DNA of 55,120 bases from Bacteroidota bacterium (GTDB lineage Bacteria; Bacteroidota; Ignavibacteria; SZUA-365), in assembly GCA_014860565.1 (NCBI GenBank), contig JACZJN010000007.1:1-55120 (forward strand). Direction: 5' to 3'. Positions 9,081 to 20,908 of this stretch are shown here, piece by piece. A model generated the notes under the pieces. It was given only the letters and a program-made list of their open reading frames with translations, did no database searches and had not been told where the DNA came from. The position numbers and the translations under genes are program-made. Positions within the stretch are counted from its first letter, which is position 1. Each line of letters opens with the position of its first letter.

Positions 9081-11072
9081 ATGGTGAATCGACACAGGGT
9101 TTTCGGAGGACGCGTGGGGCAAGCCTGCTTCTTTGCAGCAATGGTGACGTTTGCCATAGCGGTGAACGCGCAGAATTTTCGCGAAGTCGACGATTACGGT
9201 TGGTCGCGTGGGATTAATAATGCCGCCCCGGCGATCATCGACATCGATGGCAACGGGTTACTGGATCTGATCGTGGGAAGCGAGAATCACGGACTGGGCC
9301 GCTGGGAGCAGACGTCGGTCAATTCCAATGATTTCCGGAGAATCGCGCGCGAGTTTATACCGCGCACGCACGACTCCCAATGGGCGCCTCTGTTCGTCGA
9401 TCTCAACGGCAACGGACGGCGTGACCTGCTCCTGGGTGTCAACGGCGGGTATGTGCCCTGGTATGAGGAAACGGATGTGGCCAGCGGAGAATTTGAGAAG
9501 GTCATGAACCAGCTCCCGGAGATTACCTTTGGCGCGGTCGGCCGTCTTTGGTTCGGCGATCTGGATGGCGACGGGAAACAGGATCTGCTTATCGGAACCG
9601 CCCAGCGCATGACGCATCATTTTATTCAGAGATCCGCGAATTCAGAAAACTTTGACAGGGCAAGCGACCTCCGCTACTCCGATCCACCGCAGTATTATCA
9701 TCAACCTTTGATCGCGGACCTCGATGGCGATGGGCAATGGGAGATGCTGACCGGTGGGCAGGATCGAAAGATACGGCTGTACCGGCAGGATGCGGCAGTC
9801 AAGGACTCGTTCATCCTGATTAATGCGGAGTGGAGCGGGATCACCGACGCCGAAAACACCGTATCTGCAATCATCGACATTGACGCCGACGGCCTTCTGG
9901 ACATGTTTGTGGGGACCAAGGCCGGGCTTGTGCGCCAATACGAGCAACCCTCCGCCGGTGCGCTCGACGGTTGGCAGCTGCGCAACGAGAACGTTCTGAA
10001 TACCTGGGATTTTGGCTTTCGCAACACCGCAACCATCATTGACCTGGATGGTGACGGTCGGCTCGATATACTGCGGACGGAGGTTCCCATTGAGGTAGAG
10101 GGCAACAGACTGCCAATTCAGCTTTTCCGACAGCGCAAGCAGGGTACCTTTGACGTCGCGTACGTGGGCACGTTCAGCGGCGTTTTCGCGGGAATCTACG
10201 AGTACCTTGCATTCACTGACCTCGAAGGGGACGGACTGCTTGATTTCTTCGTCACGCGCCTGAATGGCGGTATGGAGCATTACCGTCAAAAGTCGGGCGA
10301 ACCGTTCACGTTCGAACTCGTGACCGATCACTTCCTGCCGTCCGTCGAATTCGTTTTCCCGCCCTTCCCGGCATTCGTGGATCTTGACGGGAACGGAAGG
10401 CTGGACCTCATCCTCGCACAGGAGAATAATGTCATCGATCGTTATGAAGCGGATGCGCCGGGATCGCTCAATTTTTCCCTCGTCATGCAAAACTGGCGAC
10501 GAGCGAGGTACTATCAGCCCGCAATCTGCTTCTTTGACTATGACAATAACGGCAAGCTGGACATGCTCGAAGGCGGGGCCCCGGGAACATTGACGCATTA
10601 CGAACAGGATGATCCTGGCTCGACACAGTTCAGCTCCGTGCAATCTCCCCTGAGCAACATCACCACCGGATACCAATCACAGCCGATGGTGCACGACGTG
10701 AACCACGACGGCCGTCTCGACGTCGTTGTCGCCGATGGCGCAGGCGGAATATCGCTGTTCATCGACGAAGGTCCCGCCGCCGTCGAGGCGCCGGGCGCCG
10801 CTGCGACGGTTCCGCTGCTCCTTGCGCCCTATCCGCAGCCGGCCTCGTCGCAATTGTTCGTTCCCTTCCTCGTGTATTCGGATGCACCGGTTCGGATATC
10901 CGTTCACGATCTGTGGGGCAGGGAATGGCTGCGGCCGGTCGATGGCGGCATTCTCACCCACGGCAGGCAGCTTGTTCAAGTTTCCACGGCCACGCTCGCC
11001 GGCGGAGTCTATTTCATCCGGATGCTGCAGGGTATGCATATGCAGCAGCGTGCGATCATTATCCGCAGGTAA
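9081..11072 (+). CDS. Secreted FG-GAP/VCBS repeat protein with T9SS sorting domain
   Basis: A 663-residue exported protein. The ATG at 9081 follows GAGGAG (9068-9073) and opens a signal peptide ending VNAQ; a TTG at 9066 is a less likely start. The body has at least eight calcium-loop motifs of the FG-GAP/VCBS type, for example IDGNGLLDLIVG, LNGNGRRDLLLG, LDGDGKQDLLIG, IDADGLLDMFVG and LEGDGLLDFFV, which predicts an integrin-like seven-bladed propeller with Ca2+ sites. The last 80 residues are a T9SS type-A domain (PYPQPASSQLFV, DLWGREW, LAGGVYFIRM). Likely a surface or secreted Ca2+-binding protein; ligand unknown. Confidence 0.85.
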   Translation: MVNRHRVFGGRVGQACFFAAMVTFAIAVNAQNFREVDDYGWSRGINNAAPAIIDIDGNGLLDLIVGSENHGLGRWEQTSVNSNDFRRIAREFIPRTHDSQWAPLFVDLNGNGRRDLLLGVNGGYVPWYEETDVASGEFEKVMNQLPEITFGAVGRLWFGDLDGDGKQDLLIGTAQRMTHHFIQRSANSENFDRASDLRYSDPPQYYHQPLIADLDGDGQWEMLTGGQDRKIRLYRQDAAVKDSFILINAEWSGITDAENTVSAIIDIDADGLLDMFVGTKAGLVRQYEQPSAGALDGWQLRNENVLNTWDFGFRNTATIIDLDGDGRLDILRTEVPIEVEGNRLPIQLFRQRKQGTFDVAYVGTFSGVFAGIYEYLAFTDLEGDGLLDFFVTRLNGGMEHYRQKSGEPFTFELVTDHFLPSVEFVFPPFPAFVDLDGNGRLDLILAQENNVIDRYEADAPGSLNFSLVMQNWRRARYYQPAICFFDYDNNGKLDMLEGGAPGTLTHYEQDDPGSTQFSSVQSPLSNITTGYQSQPMVHDVNHDGRLDVVVADGAGGISLFIDEGPAAVEAPGAAATVPLLLAPYPQPASSQLFVPFLVYSDAPVRISVHDLWGREWLRPVDGGILTHGRQLVQVSTATLAGGVYFIRMLQGMHMQQRAIIIRR

Positions 11073-11102
11073 TCCCCGTAAACGATCCATCGCAGAAAGG
11101 AG

Positions 11103-11140
11103 TATGGGCGCGAAAACCGCATCAGGTCTTCGCGCCCATA
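11103..11140. terminator. Stem-loop between convergent genes
   Basis: A perfect 12-bp inverted repeat (11103-11114 with 11129-11140, arm TATGGGCGCGAA) encloses a 14-base loop. It lies between the stop codons of the FG-GAP gene (+) and the YbaK gene (-), so it could end transcription from both sides. There is no strong T tract. Confidence 0.6.
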
Positions 11141-11155
11141 CGCGTTATCCCGCTG

Positions 11156-11623
11156 CTACTCGTGCACCGAGAAAGTGAGCACCGTGGGCTGGACGAGGCG
11201 CGAATATTCCGCGTACGAAAGACGGATCAGTTCGCGGTGTGTTCCCGCGTTGAAGGCGATGGTTTCGTCTTCCGTCAGCCGCTTCGCGACGTACACCGGC
11301 ATGCCGTAGAGGTTGCCGAAGGGGGGCATGGCACCCAGTTCGCACTGGGGGAACATGTCGGAAAACTCGCGTTCATGCGCCAGCGTCACGTGATCCGCGC
11401 CGATCGCTTCGCGCAGCAAGCCGAAATCCACCTGATACGAAGCTGGCAGAACGGCCATCGCCACTTTCCCGTCGATCTTTATCATGACGCATTTCGCCAT
11501 CTCATCGCCGGAAATATGTGCGGTCTGCGCCACTTCCTGGGCGGTGTACGCTGCTGAATGCAGGATCGACACGTACTTGACGCCCTCTCTGTCGAGAAAT
11601 TCCTTGAGACGTTGAACGGGCAT
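11156..11623 (-). CDS. YbaK/EbsC-type aminoacyl-tRNA deacylase
   Basis: A 155-residue cytoplasmic protein of the YbaK/ProX editing family, which hydrolyses mischarged aminoacyl-tRNAs such as Cys- or Ala-tRNAPro. Visible landmarks are HSAAYTAQEVA near the N-terminus, the MAKCVMIKIDG strand with the conserved Lys, and LGAMPPFGNLYG, the conserved loop before the substrate pocket. The start at 11623 follows GGAGGAT at good spacing; the longer open frame to 11866 is low-complexity and runs through an intergenic repeat. The exact tRNA substrate cannot be told from sequence. Single gene, convergent with the FG-GAP gene. Confidence 0.85.
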   Translation of the reverse strand: MPVQRLKEFLDREGVKYVSILHSAAYTAQEVAQTAHISGDEMAKCVMIKIDGKVAMAVLPASYQVDFGLLREAIGADHVTLAHEREFSDMFPQCELGAMPPFGNLYGMPVYVAKRLTEDETIAFNAGTHRELIRLSYAEYSRLVQPTVLTFSVHE

Positions 11624-11773
11624 GGGATCCTCCGTTTGAATACCCGCCACCGTCCCGCACGCACGAATGCGCCCGGAGAAGGGAGGGTAGTGGCAAATAA
11701 GAGTGTATGGTGCGATACTAGCGAGAATTTTCCGCAAAGTCAAGGGGGAAGGAACGGGAGGAGCGGAACTGGA

Positions 11774-11795
11774 GGATGAGCCTTTAGGCTCGTCC
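11774..11795. repeat. Small hairpin repeat, copy 1
   Basis: GGATGAGCC-TTTA-GGCTCGTCC forms a 9-bp hairpin with a tetraloop. A near copy, differing at two positions, is at 54353-54374. Both are intergenic, which suggests a dispersed repeat family. The surrounding 11740-11870 is purine-rich and repetitive, and I see no gene in it. Confidence 0.5.
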
Positions 11796-11916
11796 ACGGG
11801 AGGAGCGCAAGGAGCGGGCCCGCCGCGCCGAAGTCGAGCGCAGCAAGACGAAGGCGGGTTGCTCACAAGCGGGCTTCACGCGTATCTTGTGCTATCTACC
11901 ACAGTGGAGTCTCCTG

Positions 11917-12273
11917 ATGTCTATCGCGTTCCGTTTCCCGGTCATCCTGTTCATCCTGGCCGTGTTCGCACTCGCCACCGTCTCTTCATGCAGTGAGGAC
12001 GATGGACCACTGCAGCCGACAAGCTACGGACTCCGCATCACGAACAAGACGCCGAGGGATTACAATGTCTACCAGAGGCCGTCTCGCGAGGGCGACGTAT
12101 TTGCGAAAGTCGGTGTGTCGGTTTCAGGCGTCATGTACCGGGTCAATCCGCTCAACGCTGGTACGGACTATACGTTTCGCCTCATACGGGACGGCAACAG
12201 TGTCGATGAATTCGATTTTGAAAAGCAGATATCCTCCCGCGGCGGTATTGACGTCGACTGGGAAGTGAAGTAA
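11917..12273 (+). CDS. Small lipoprotein
   Basis: A 118-residue protein with an N-terminal membrane segment followed by a lipobox-like VSSC at residues about 23-26, so processing by signal peptidase II and anchoring in the envelope are predicted. A GTGGAGT site precedes the ATG. The rest is a single small beta-rich domain (LRITNKTPRDYNVY, GTDYTFRLIRDG) that may be immunoglobulin- or fibronectin-like. No catalytic motif. The next gene starts 50 bases later. Function unknown. Confidence 0.7.
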   Translation: MSIAFRFPVILFILAVFALATVSSCSEDDGPLQPTSYGLRITNKTPRDYNVYQRPSREGDVFAKVGVSVSGVMYRVNPLNAGTDYTFRLIRDGNSVDEFDFEKQISSRGGIDVDWEVK

Positions 12274-12323
12274 GGACTCTTCGTATATTTCCTTTTTTTT
12301 GCATTACTCGAGGCGAAAACACT

Positions 12324-13274
12324 ATGTCACGTTTCTTCATGCATTTCTGGTCCGATGAACTCTGTGATGTGCATTACCGTGCGGGCTTCAGCGGATCGCC
12401 GATCGAGTTCACGGCGGGTGACGGTTTCGTGCGCGCGGGCATACAGCCAGGGGATGTCGTGTACATTATCAGCGTGTACGACGGGCAGGTGATGCTGATA
12501 GGAAGGATGACCGTGGGGAAGGTTCTTACTTCATACAGCGAAGCGGTCGCGATGATCGCACCGGAGGTTGAAGAGGCACCGGAGTACCTGCTCGCGGCAG
12601 AGGGGATCGCAACCGAGCAGTATTTCACACGCCAGCTGATGATGGAGGAAGCGGGGGATCTGCGTCTCCTCACCGCCGACGGTAGCACGAAGCCGTTGAA
12701 GTTCGCCGACGACGAAGAGGTGGACGAACACGCGCTCACCGGCGTGCACGAAATCGCTCCCGCATCGGCCATCATCCTCGACCAGGTGCTCTCTCAGCCG
12801 TTCCATGACCAGCATCCGGATACCGAGGACGGTGACGACGAGGATGAAATCGATGACGCCGATCTGGCGGCGATTTCACGAAGCTTCGGGGACGAGGATA
12901 CCAACAGGCGCGTGCAGTCCGCGGCGATGGATTTTGTGGTCGGCGCCTTCGAGGAGAAAGGGTGGACGGTCATGCCCGTCGACGACCCCGAGGAGGGCTA
13001 CGATCTCCAGTGCACCGTGGGGGACGATCATCTGCATGTGGTGGTGAAGGGGAACGCGAACGATGCGCTCGAATTCATGCTGACGGAGCTCGAGTATGCG
13101 CGCGCGGAACGCGACGGTCATTTCGCCCTGTGCCTTGTTTCCGGAGCACTTTCCGGAAGTCCCTCGCTCACGACATTCAGCGGCGACGATCTCTACGATC
13201 TTTTTGACGCGCGTCCGGTGAAATGGGCCTTTCGCTATCGTGACGAAGAAGCGTCCGATACCGAGGATTTCTGA
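12324..13274 (+). CDS. Two-domain protein: PUA/EVE-like N-terminus and DUF3883-like C-terminus
   Basis: A 316-residue cytoplasmic protein. Residues 1-150 start with SRFFMHFWSDELCDV and include AGIQPGDVVYIISVYDGQVMLIGRM, compatible with an EVE/PUA-like barrel (inference). An acidic linker (about 165-185) leads to a DUF3883-like domain at about 195-305 (AAMDFVVGAFEEKGWTVM, YDLQC, LHVVVKG, HFALCLV, VKWAFRYRDEE). That second domain is paralogous to the whole protein at 3190-3648. EVE/PUA folds bind modified bases, and DUF3883 occurs in nuclease contexts, so a nucleic-acid role is possible but not shown; no nuclease active site is evident. Confidence 0.6.
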   Translation: MSRFFMHFWSDELCDVHYRAGFSGSPIEFTAGDGFVRAGIQPGDVVYIISVYDGQVMLIGRMTVGKVLTSYSEAVAMIAPEVEEAPEYLLAAEGIATEQYFTRQLMMEEAGDLRLLTADGSTKPLKFADDEEVDEHALTGVHEIAPASAIILDQVLSQPFHDQHPDTEDGDDEDEIDDADLAAISRSFGDEDTNRRVQSAAMDFVVGAFEEKGWTVMPVDDPEEGYDLQCTVGDDHLHVVVKGNANDALEFMLTELEYARAERDGHFALCLVSGALSGSPSLTTFSGDDLYDLFDARPVKWAFRYRDEEASDTEDF

Positions 13275-13403
13275 TGCACGGCATTGTCCACAAGGAATGA
13301 ACCCAATGGGATGAACATGCAGCGGGGAGCCATGCGGGACCGGGGATGGTCCGATTCGTGAAAAAAAGAATAATACGCCGAAACTTTTATTCTTCGAGGA
13401 CGT

Positions 13404-13430
13404 ACATGGGTTGTCTGTCACAACCCATGT
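13404..13430. promoter_or_regulatory. Perfect palindrome upstream of hemerythrin gene (operator candidate)
   Basis: ACATGGGTTGT and its exact complement flank CTGTC: an 11-bp perfect inverted repeat with a 5-base spacer that ends 25 bases before the hemerythrin ATG. An AATAATAC run at about 13368-13375 could be a -10 region, which would place the palindrome just downstream. It could instead be a leader hairpin. Confidence 0.45.
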
Positions 13431-13455
13431 TTATTTTCACAGGAGAATCATTCCC

Positions 13456-14136
13456 ATGTCTTCGGTCGATCTTTTTACCGGAATCCACAAGGGCGTGCGC
13501 GGCATGCTGTTCGAGACAGCGCTGACGGTACAAAACCTGGACGTCGAAAACCCGGCTGCAATAGCGTCCCTTATCGACGACATCCATACGGTTTTCAGTT
13601 TTCTGCAGGAGCACGGGGAGCATGAAGATGACCGCATTTTCCCAACCGTCGCCGGAGAAGAACCACAGCTTGCGGCGGCTCTCGACGCAGAACACAAATC
13701 GCACATGGCGCTCGCCGCACGGCTTGAGGACGAACTGCAGTTCCTGGCGGAGGCCGCCACGCCCGTGCAGCGGGCGGATGCGCTGGCTGTCGTGCGCCGC
13801 AGTTATCATGATTTCGTGGCCGGACAACTTCTGCACATGAATCACGAAGAACGCGAAATGCTTCCGGCGACACAGCGTCTGATCAGTAACGGCAACCTCG
13901 CGGAGATTCGCCGCGGCATCGTCGGCAGCATTCCGCCCGACAGATACATTCAATGGCTGGGATGGATGCTTCCCGCGCTTACCCCGCAGGAACTCACCGA
14001 GATGTTCGACGGCCTTGCCACCGCACCACCGCAGTTCGGACAGATGGTGGAAGCTGTCGCAGCCGACGTGCTGCCTGCCGAACGCTGGAACGAACTGCAC
14101 GCGATGACCGAATCCATAGTTATGGAGGCGGCATAA
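13456..14136 (+). CDS. Hemerythrin-like (HHE) domain protein
   Basis: A 226-residue cytoplasmic protein with an AGGAGA site before the ATG. Residues 5-145 form a four-helix HHE domain with candidate di-iron ligands H11, H53/H56-E57 (QEHGEHEDD), H80/H83, H118 and H127/H130-E131. This is the pattern of hemerythrin-like proteins that bind O2 or NO or take part in iron-centre repair. The C-terminal 80 residues are an unassigned helical extension (WLGWMLPALTPQELTEMF). A perfect palindrome in the upstream region suggests control by a DNA-binding repressor. A strong terminator follows, so the unit appears monocistronic. Confidence 0.82.
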   Translation: MSSVDLFTGIHKGVRGMLFETALTVQNLDVENPAAIASLIDDIHTVFSFLQEHGEHEDDRIFPTVAGEEPQLAAALDAEHKSHMALAARLEDELQFLAEAATPVQRADALAVVRRSYHDFVAGQLLHMNHEEREMLPATQRLISNGNLAEIRRGIVGSIPPDRYIQWLGWMLPALTPQELTEMFDGLATAPPQFGQMVEAVAADVLPAERWNELHAMTESIVMEAA

Positions 14137-14162
14137 GGAAGAGAATGAAGCTGTGAGAGGCG

Positions 14163-14194
14163 CAGAAAACCCCGTCCCATGACGGGGTTTTCTG
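14163..14194. terminator. Strong rho-independent terminator after hemerythrin gene
   Basis: A 14-bp perfect stem (14163-14176 with 14181-14194), GC-rich in the centre with A/T-rich outer arms (AAAAC...GTTTT) and loop CCAT. It sits 26 bases after the hemerythrin stop codon and could work on either strand. Confidence 0.85.
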
Positions 14195-14264
14195 TAAACG
14201 CGAATCCAGTCGCGTCGACCGTTCATAATGGATATCCACGAGGCGAGAGCGTATATTCTTCCCC

Positions 14265-15464
14265 ATGAATACTTCGCTTCCTGAACTCATACTCAAGCAC
14301 GGGCGGGAAGACTCGGTCATCCGTCGGCATCCGTGGATTTTCTCCGGCGCGATCCATCGCGTGGAGGGGACGCTCGCAGCCGGTGACACCGTGCGCGTGC
14401 GAGATGCGCAGGGACGTCCGCTCGGACTCGCCGCCTGGTCGCCTGCATCCCAGATCCGCGCTCGCATGTGGACGTTTGACGTCGATGCAGTGATCGATGA
14501 CGATTTTTTCCGGCGGCGCATCGTCGTTGCGGCCGCGCTCCGCGCCACGCTTTTCGACGAAACCGAAACCAACGCCTACCGCCTCCTCGCTTCCGAAGCC
14601 GATCTGCTGCCGGGCGTGATCGTCGATCGCTATGCCGACGTCATCGTGTGCCAATTTCTTTCCGCGGGAGCGGAACGCTGGCGCGAGACGATTCTGCAGG
14701 CACTGCATGAACGCTTCCCTTCGAGCATTTTTTATGAACGTTCCGACGGTGAGGCGAGAGAGAAGGAGGGACTGCCCGTGCGCGTGGGAGTCATCGGAGA
14801 TCAGGAGCCTGATTTCCCCTGTACCGTGCGAGAAAACCGTCTGTTGTTCGCGGTGGATCCCGAGACCGGGCACAAGACGGGATTCTACCTCGACCAGCGT
14901 GAAAATCGTGCGCTGCTCGGACGCTCCGTTCGCGACGCCGAAGTGCTGAACTGCTTCTCGTATACCGGCGGATTCGCTGTTCACGCGCTGGCCGGCGGCG
15001 CCGCGCATGTCACCGACGTGGATGTCTCGGCCGAGGCGCTTCGCCTCGCGCGGCGGAATATCGAGCTCAATGCCCTCGATCACGCGCGCTATACGCAGCA
15101 AGCAGCCGATGTATTTCACTATCTCCGCCGCTGCCGGGATGAAGGGAAGCAGTTCGATGCAATCGTTCTCGACCCGCCGAAATTCGCCGCTTCGAAATCG
15201 CAGGTTGACAAGGCTGCGCGCGGCTACAAGGACATCAACCTGCTTGCCATGAAGCTGCTGCGGCCGGGAGGATTGCTGTTCACTTTTTCCTGCAGCGGGC
15301 ACATGCCCCTGCCGCTGTTTCAGAAGATCGTTGCCGATGCGGCGCTCGATGCGCGGCGCGACGCACGCGTGCTGCACGTGATGACCCAGGCCGGCGATCA
15401 TCCCATCGCGCTCCCCATACCCGAATCCTGGTACCTGAAAGGACTTGTCTGCCGCGTGGAGTAA
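14265..15464 (+). CDS. rlmI: 23S rRNA (cytosine-C5)-methyltransferase, RlmI family
   Basis: A 399-residue SAM-dependent methyltransferase of the RlmI/YccW (COG1092) family, which in E. coli makes m5C1962 in 23S rRNA. Residues 1-85 are the PUA RNA-binding domain (HPWIFSGAIHRVEG, GDTVRVRDAQGRPLG). The catalytic half shows GFYLDQRENR, the SAM motif NCFSYTGGFAVHA, the acidic VTDVDVSAEAL, motif IV VLDPPKFA and the cysteine motif FTFSCSG. Length is normal for the family. Stem-loops on both sides suggest a single-gene unit. The precise target base is inferred from family membership. Confidence 0.9.
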   Translation: MNTSLPELILKHGREDSVIRRHPWIFSGAIHRVEGTLAAGDTVRVRDAQGRPLGLAAWSPASQIRARMWTFDVDAVIDDDFFRRRIVVAAALRATLFDETETNAYRLLASEADLLPGVIVDRYADVIVCQFLSAGAERWRETILQALHERFPSSIFYERSDGEAREKEGLPVRVGVIGDQEPDFPCTVRENRLLFAVDPETGHKTGFYLDQRENRALLGRSVRDAEVLNCFSYTGGFAVHALAGGAAHVTDVDVSAEALRLARRNIELNALDHARYTQQAADVFHYLRRCRDEGKQFDAIVLDPPKFAASKSQVDKAARGYKDINLLAMKLLRPGGLLFTFSCSGHMPLPLFQKIVADAALDARRDARVLHVMTQAGDHPIALPIPESWYLKGLVCRVE

Positions 15465-15529
15465 CCGGGATCGAAGACGGATCTGATTCTGTCCGCAGCC
15501 GTCGCCCCGGCGGACCGGAGCAAACAAAA

Positions 15530-15557
15530 AACGAGGAGAGCTTTCGCTCTCCTCGTT
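15530..15557. terminator. Rho-independent terminator after rlmI
   Basis: An 11-bp stem (15530-15540 with 15547-15557, arm AACGAGGAGAG) with loop CTTTCG. A run of A residues precedes it on the plus strand, so it would also serve minus-strand transcripts coming from the relic at 15605-15800. Confidence 0.75.
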
Positions 15558-15604
15558 CCACATACACACACAACAAGAGAGGAGGTACTTCGATTATTTT
15601 CCGT

Positions 15605-15800
15605 CTATGACAATTCTTTCTTCGTGTAGACGATAACAGCAGGGGTTCCGTCATCGGTCATTCCCGTGCTGGTACCGATCACATCGTGATTTTCGAGGAA
15701 ACGTTCCGTATTGCGATTCTGTACTTCCATCTGGACGAGGGTTTGATCTTTTCCGGGTCAAACTCTGCAGGACAAGTTATCGGCCGTACCTTTCAGCCGT
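15605..15800 (-). pseudogene. Relic related to the N-terminus of the trypsin-like T9SS protease
   Basis: Minus-strand reading from 15730 to a TAG at 15605-15607 gives 41 residues including MEVQ, VIGTSTGMT and PAVIVYT. These line up with MEIQ, VVGLGTGMT and PALVIFT at residues 62-97 of the protease at 28940-30634. Upstream, the reading continues in another frame (PAEFDPEK, matching AAEFTLSP) if one A is added in the AAAA run near 15748, so the copy appears frameshifted. It ends before the catalytic domain. It could also be a genuine short protein, or the frameshift a sequence error. The remaining gap to 15973 holds nothing else that I can assign. Confidence 0.45.
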
Positions 15801-15973
15801 CTGAATTCCCGATTACAGAATTGTCATGTTCATTCCCGACCCATGGAGGCGCGGGGTGCCTTCCGGTCGAGGCTCGACACGCAGTCGGCAGTCGGGTTGC
15901 TCCACGACGCATCGCGATCGCACAGCGGCTGTGGTGTTTGTCGGGAGAGGCGGCTTCCCTATTTTATAGAGAC

Positions 15974-19296
<3,323 letters not shown>

Positions 19297-19306
19297 GTAG
19301 CAGACC

Positions 19307-19714
19307 ATGGCCAATCTTTTCGAGCTGGAAATCGTCACGCCGCGGAAAAAGGCATTCAGCGGCAATGTGGAATCGGTTAGCTGTCCCGGCGAACAGGGAC
19401 GCTTTCAGGTGCTGCACAATCACGCGCCTTTCCTTTCCACGCTGGCTGTGGGTCTGGTAAAGATCATCGACGAGCAGGGCGCGGAATGGCGTTACGCCGT
19501 CAGCGGCGGGGTGGCGCAGGTGTTTCACAACCGGATGAACCTGCTGGCCGACACCGCCGAGCGGGCCGACCAGATCGACGTTACACGCGCCGAGCGCGCG
19601 CAACAGCGCGCCGAGGAGCGTCTCCAGCAGCGCAGCGAGGAAATTGACGAGGACCGTGCCCACGCGGCCCTTCTCCGCGCCGTCAATCGATTGAAGATCG
19701 CGAAGCACATATAG
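19307..19714 (+). CDS. atpC: ATP synthase F1 subunit epsilon
   Basis: A 135-residue epsilon subunit. The N-terminal beta-sandwich (LFELEIVTPRKKAFSG, VSCPGEQGRFQVLHNHAP) is followed by a two-helix C-terminal domain rich in Ala, Arg and Glu (about residues 88-133), the segment that in other bacteria regulates ATP hydrolysis. It follows atpD by 10 bases and is followed by a strong terminator, which closes the operon. Confidence 0.95.
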   Translation: MANLFELEIVTPRKKAFSGNVESVSCPGEQGRFQVLHNHAPFLSTLAVGLVKIIDEQGAEWRYAVSGGVAQVFHNRMNLLADTAERADQIDVTRAERAQQRAEERLQQRSEEIDEDRAHAALLRAVNRLKIAKHI

Positions 19715-19734
19715 CACTGCTTCAGGAGTATTCC

Positions 19735-19768
19735 CCCGCTTCCGCGGAAACTCTCGGAAGCGGGTTTT
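19735..19768 (+). terminator. Rho-independent terminator of atpDC
   Basis: CCCGCTTCCG (19735-19744) pairs with CGGAAGCGGG (19755-19764), a 10-bp stem with a 10-base loop, followed by TTTTCTTTG. Confidence 0.9.
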
Positions 19769-19816
19769 CTTTGACCAGCCGTATTTCACGGCGATGAACG
19801 GATGAAAACCTGACAT

Positions 19817-20902
19817 ATGGACGTTTACGCATTGATTATCGCGGGTGGTGTCGGCGCACGGTTCTGGCCGCGAAGCCGCGAACATTCACCGAAGCAATTG
19901 CTGGAAATTATCGGTGGCGGGACCATGATCCAGAACACGGTATACCGTCTCGATCCGATTGTCCCCCGGGAAAACATTCTCATCGTTACCGGCGCCCTGC
20001 AGGCGGACGAGGTGCGCAGGCAGCTGCCGCAGATTCCGGCAGAGAACATTCTCGTCGAACCCACCGGACGTAATACCGCGCCGGCGATCGGTCTTGGCGC
20101 ACAGATTCTTCGCAAGAGGGTCGGCGACGCGATGATGGTGGTGCTCCCTGCCGATCATCTCGTGCACGATATCACCGCGTTCCAGGAAACACTGCACAAC
20201 GCGATCGCAGTCGCAGAGGAATCGCGCGGCTTCGTCACCATCGGCGTCACGCCTTCGCGTCCCGAGACGGGATACGGCTACATTCAGTTTCACAAGGATG
20301 AGCAGGATCGTCCTTACGCTGCGCATGAAGGATATTCCGTCGTGACCTTCGCTGAAAAACCCAATCTCGAAACCGCCCAGCGTTTTATCGAGAGCGGTGA
20401 TTTTGTCTGGAACAGCGGCATGTTCATCTGGCGCGTATCGACGATCTACAACGGTATCGTCGACCATCTGCCCGAGCTCGCGGACGAACTCGAAAAGCTC
20501 GAAGAAGCCATTGATACCCCCGCATTTCCGAAGGCGCTCGAACGCGCCTACAGTGAGATGCGTCCAATTTCGATTGACTACGGAATCATGGAAAAGGCGC
20601 AGAACCGCTACGTGATTCCCGCCGATTTCGGATGGAACGACCTCGGCAGCTGGGACGAAGTGGCCCGGCTCTATCCGAAGGATGAAAAGGACAACGCCGC
20701 ATCGGAAAATACGTTTCTTCGCGATGTCAGCAATTGCCATGTTTCCACGACCGGGAAACGCCTCGCCGCCGTCATCGGGGTCGAGGATCTGATCATCATC
20801 GATACCGACGATGCCGTGCTTGTCTGCCGCAAGGGCAGGTCGCAGGAAGTAAAGGAAATCGTGGACATGTTGCGGAAAAAAGGACTGAACGAGTACCTGT
20901 AA
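19817..20902 (+). CDS. manC: Mannose-1-phosphate guanylyltransferase
   Basis: A 361-residue nucleotidyltransferase that forms GDP-mannose from mannose-1-phosphate and GTP. The N-terminal pyrophosphorylase signature (LIIAGGVGARFWPRSR with SPKQLL) is followed by PTGRNTAPAIGL, VLPADHLV, TGYGYIQ, FAEKPN, WNSGMF and the metal-binding VIPADFGWNDLGSWDE. The length corresponds to the single-domain form without the phosphomannose isomerase domain. The product feeds surface polysaccharide or glycoprotein synthesis. The stop is followed by a short tandem repeat; there is no obvious sugar operon around it. Confidence 0.92.
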   Translation: MDVYALIIAGGVGARFWPRSREHSPKQLLEIIGGGTMIQNTVYRLDPIVPRENILIVTGALQADEVRRQLPQIPAENILVEPTGRNTAPAIGLGAQILRKRVGDAMMVVLPADHLVHDITAFQETLHNAIAVAEESRGFVTIGVTPSRPETGYGYIQFHKDEQDRPYAAHEGYSVVTFAEKPNLETAQRFIESGDFVWNSGMFIWRVSTIYNGIVDHLPELADELEKLEEAIDTPAFPKALERAYSEMRPISIDYGIMEKAQNRYVIPADFGWNDLGSWDEVARLYPKDEKDNAASENTFLRDVSNCHVSTTGKRLAAVIGVEDLIIIDTDDAVLVCRKGRSQEVKEIVDMLRKKGLNEYL

Positions 20903-20908
20903 TGGACA

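Noticed and set aside
15686-15973. N-terminal extension of the GH13 frame
   Set aside because: The translation is not protein-like, overlaps the minus-strand relic, and the ATG at 15974 opens a clear signal peptide.
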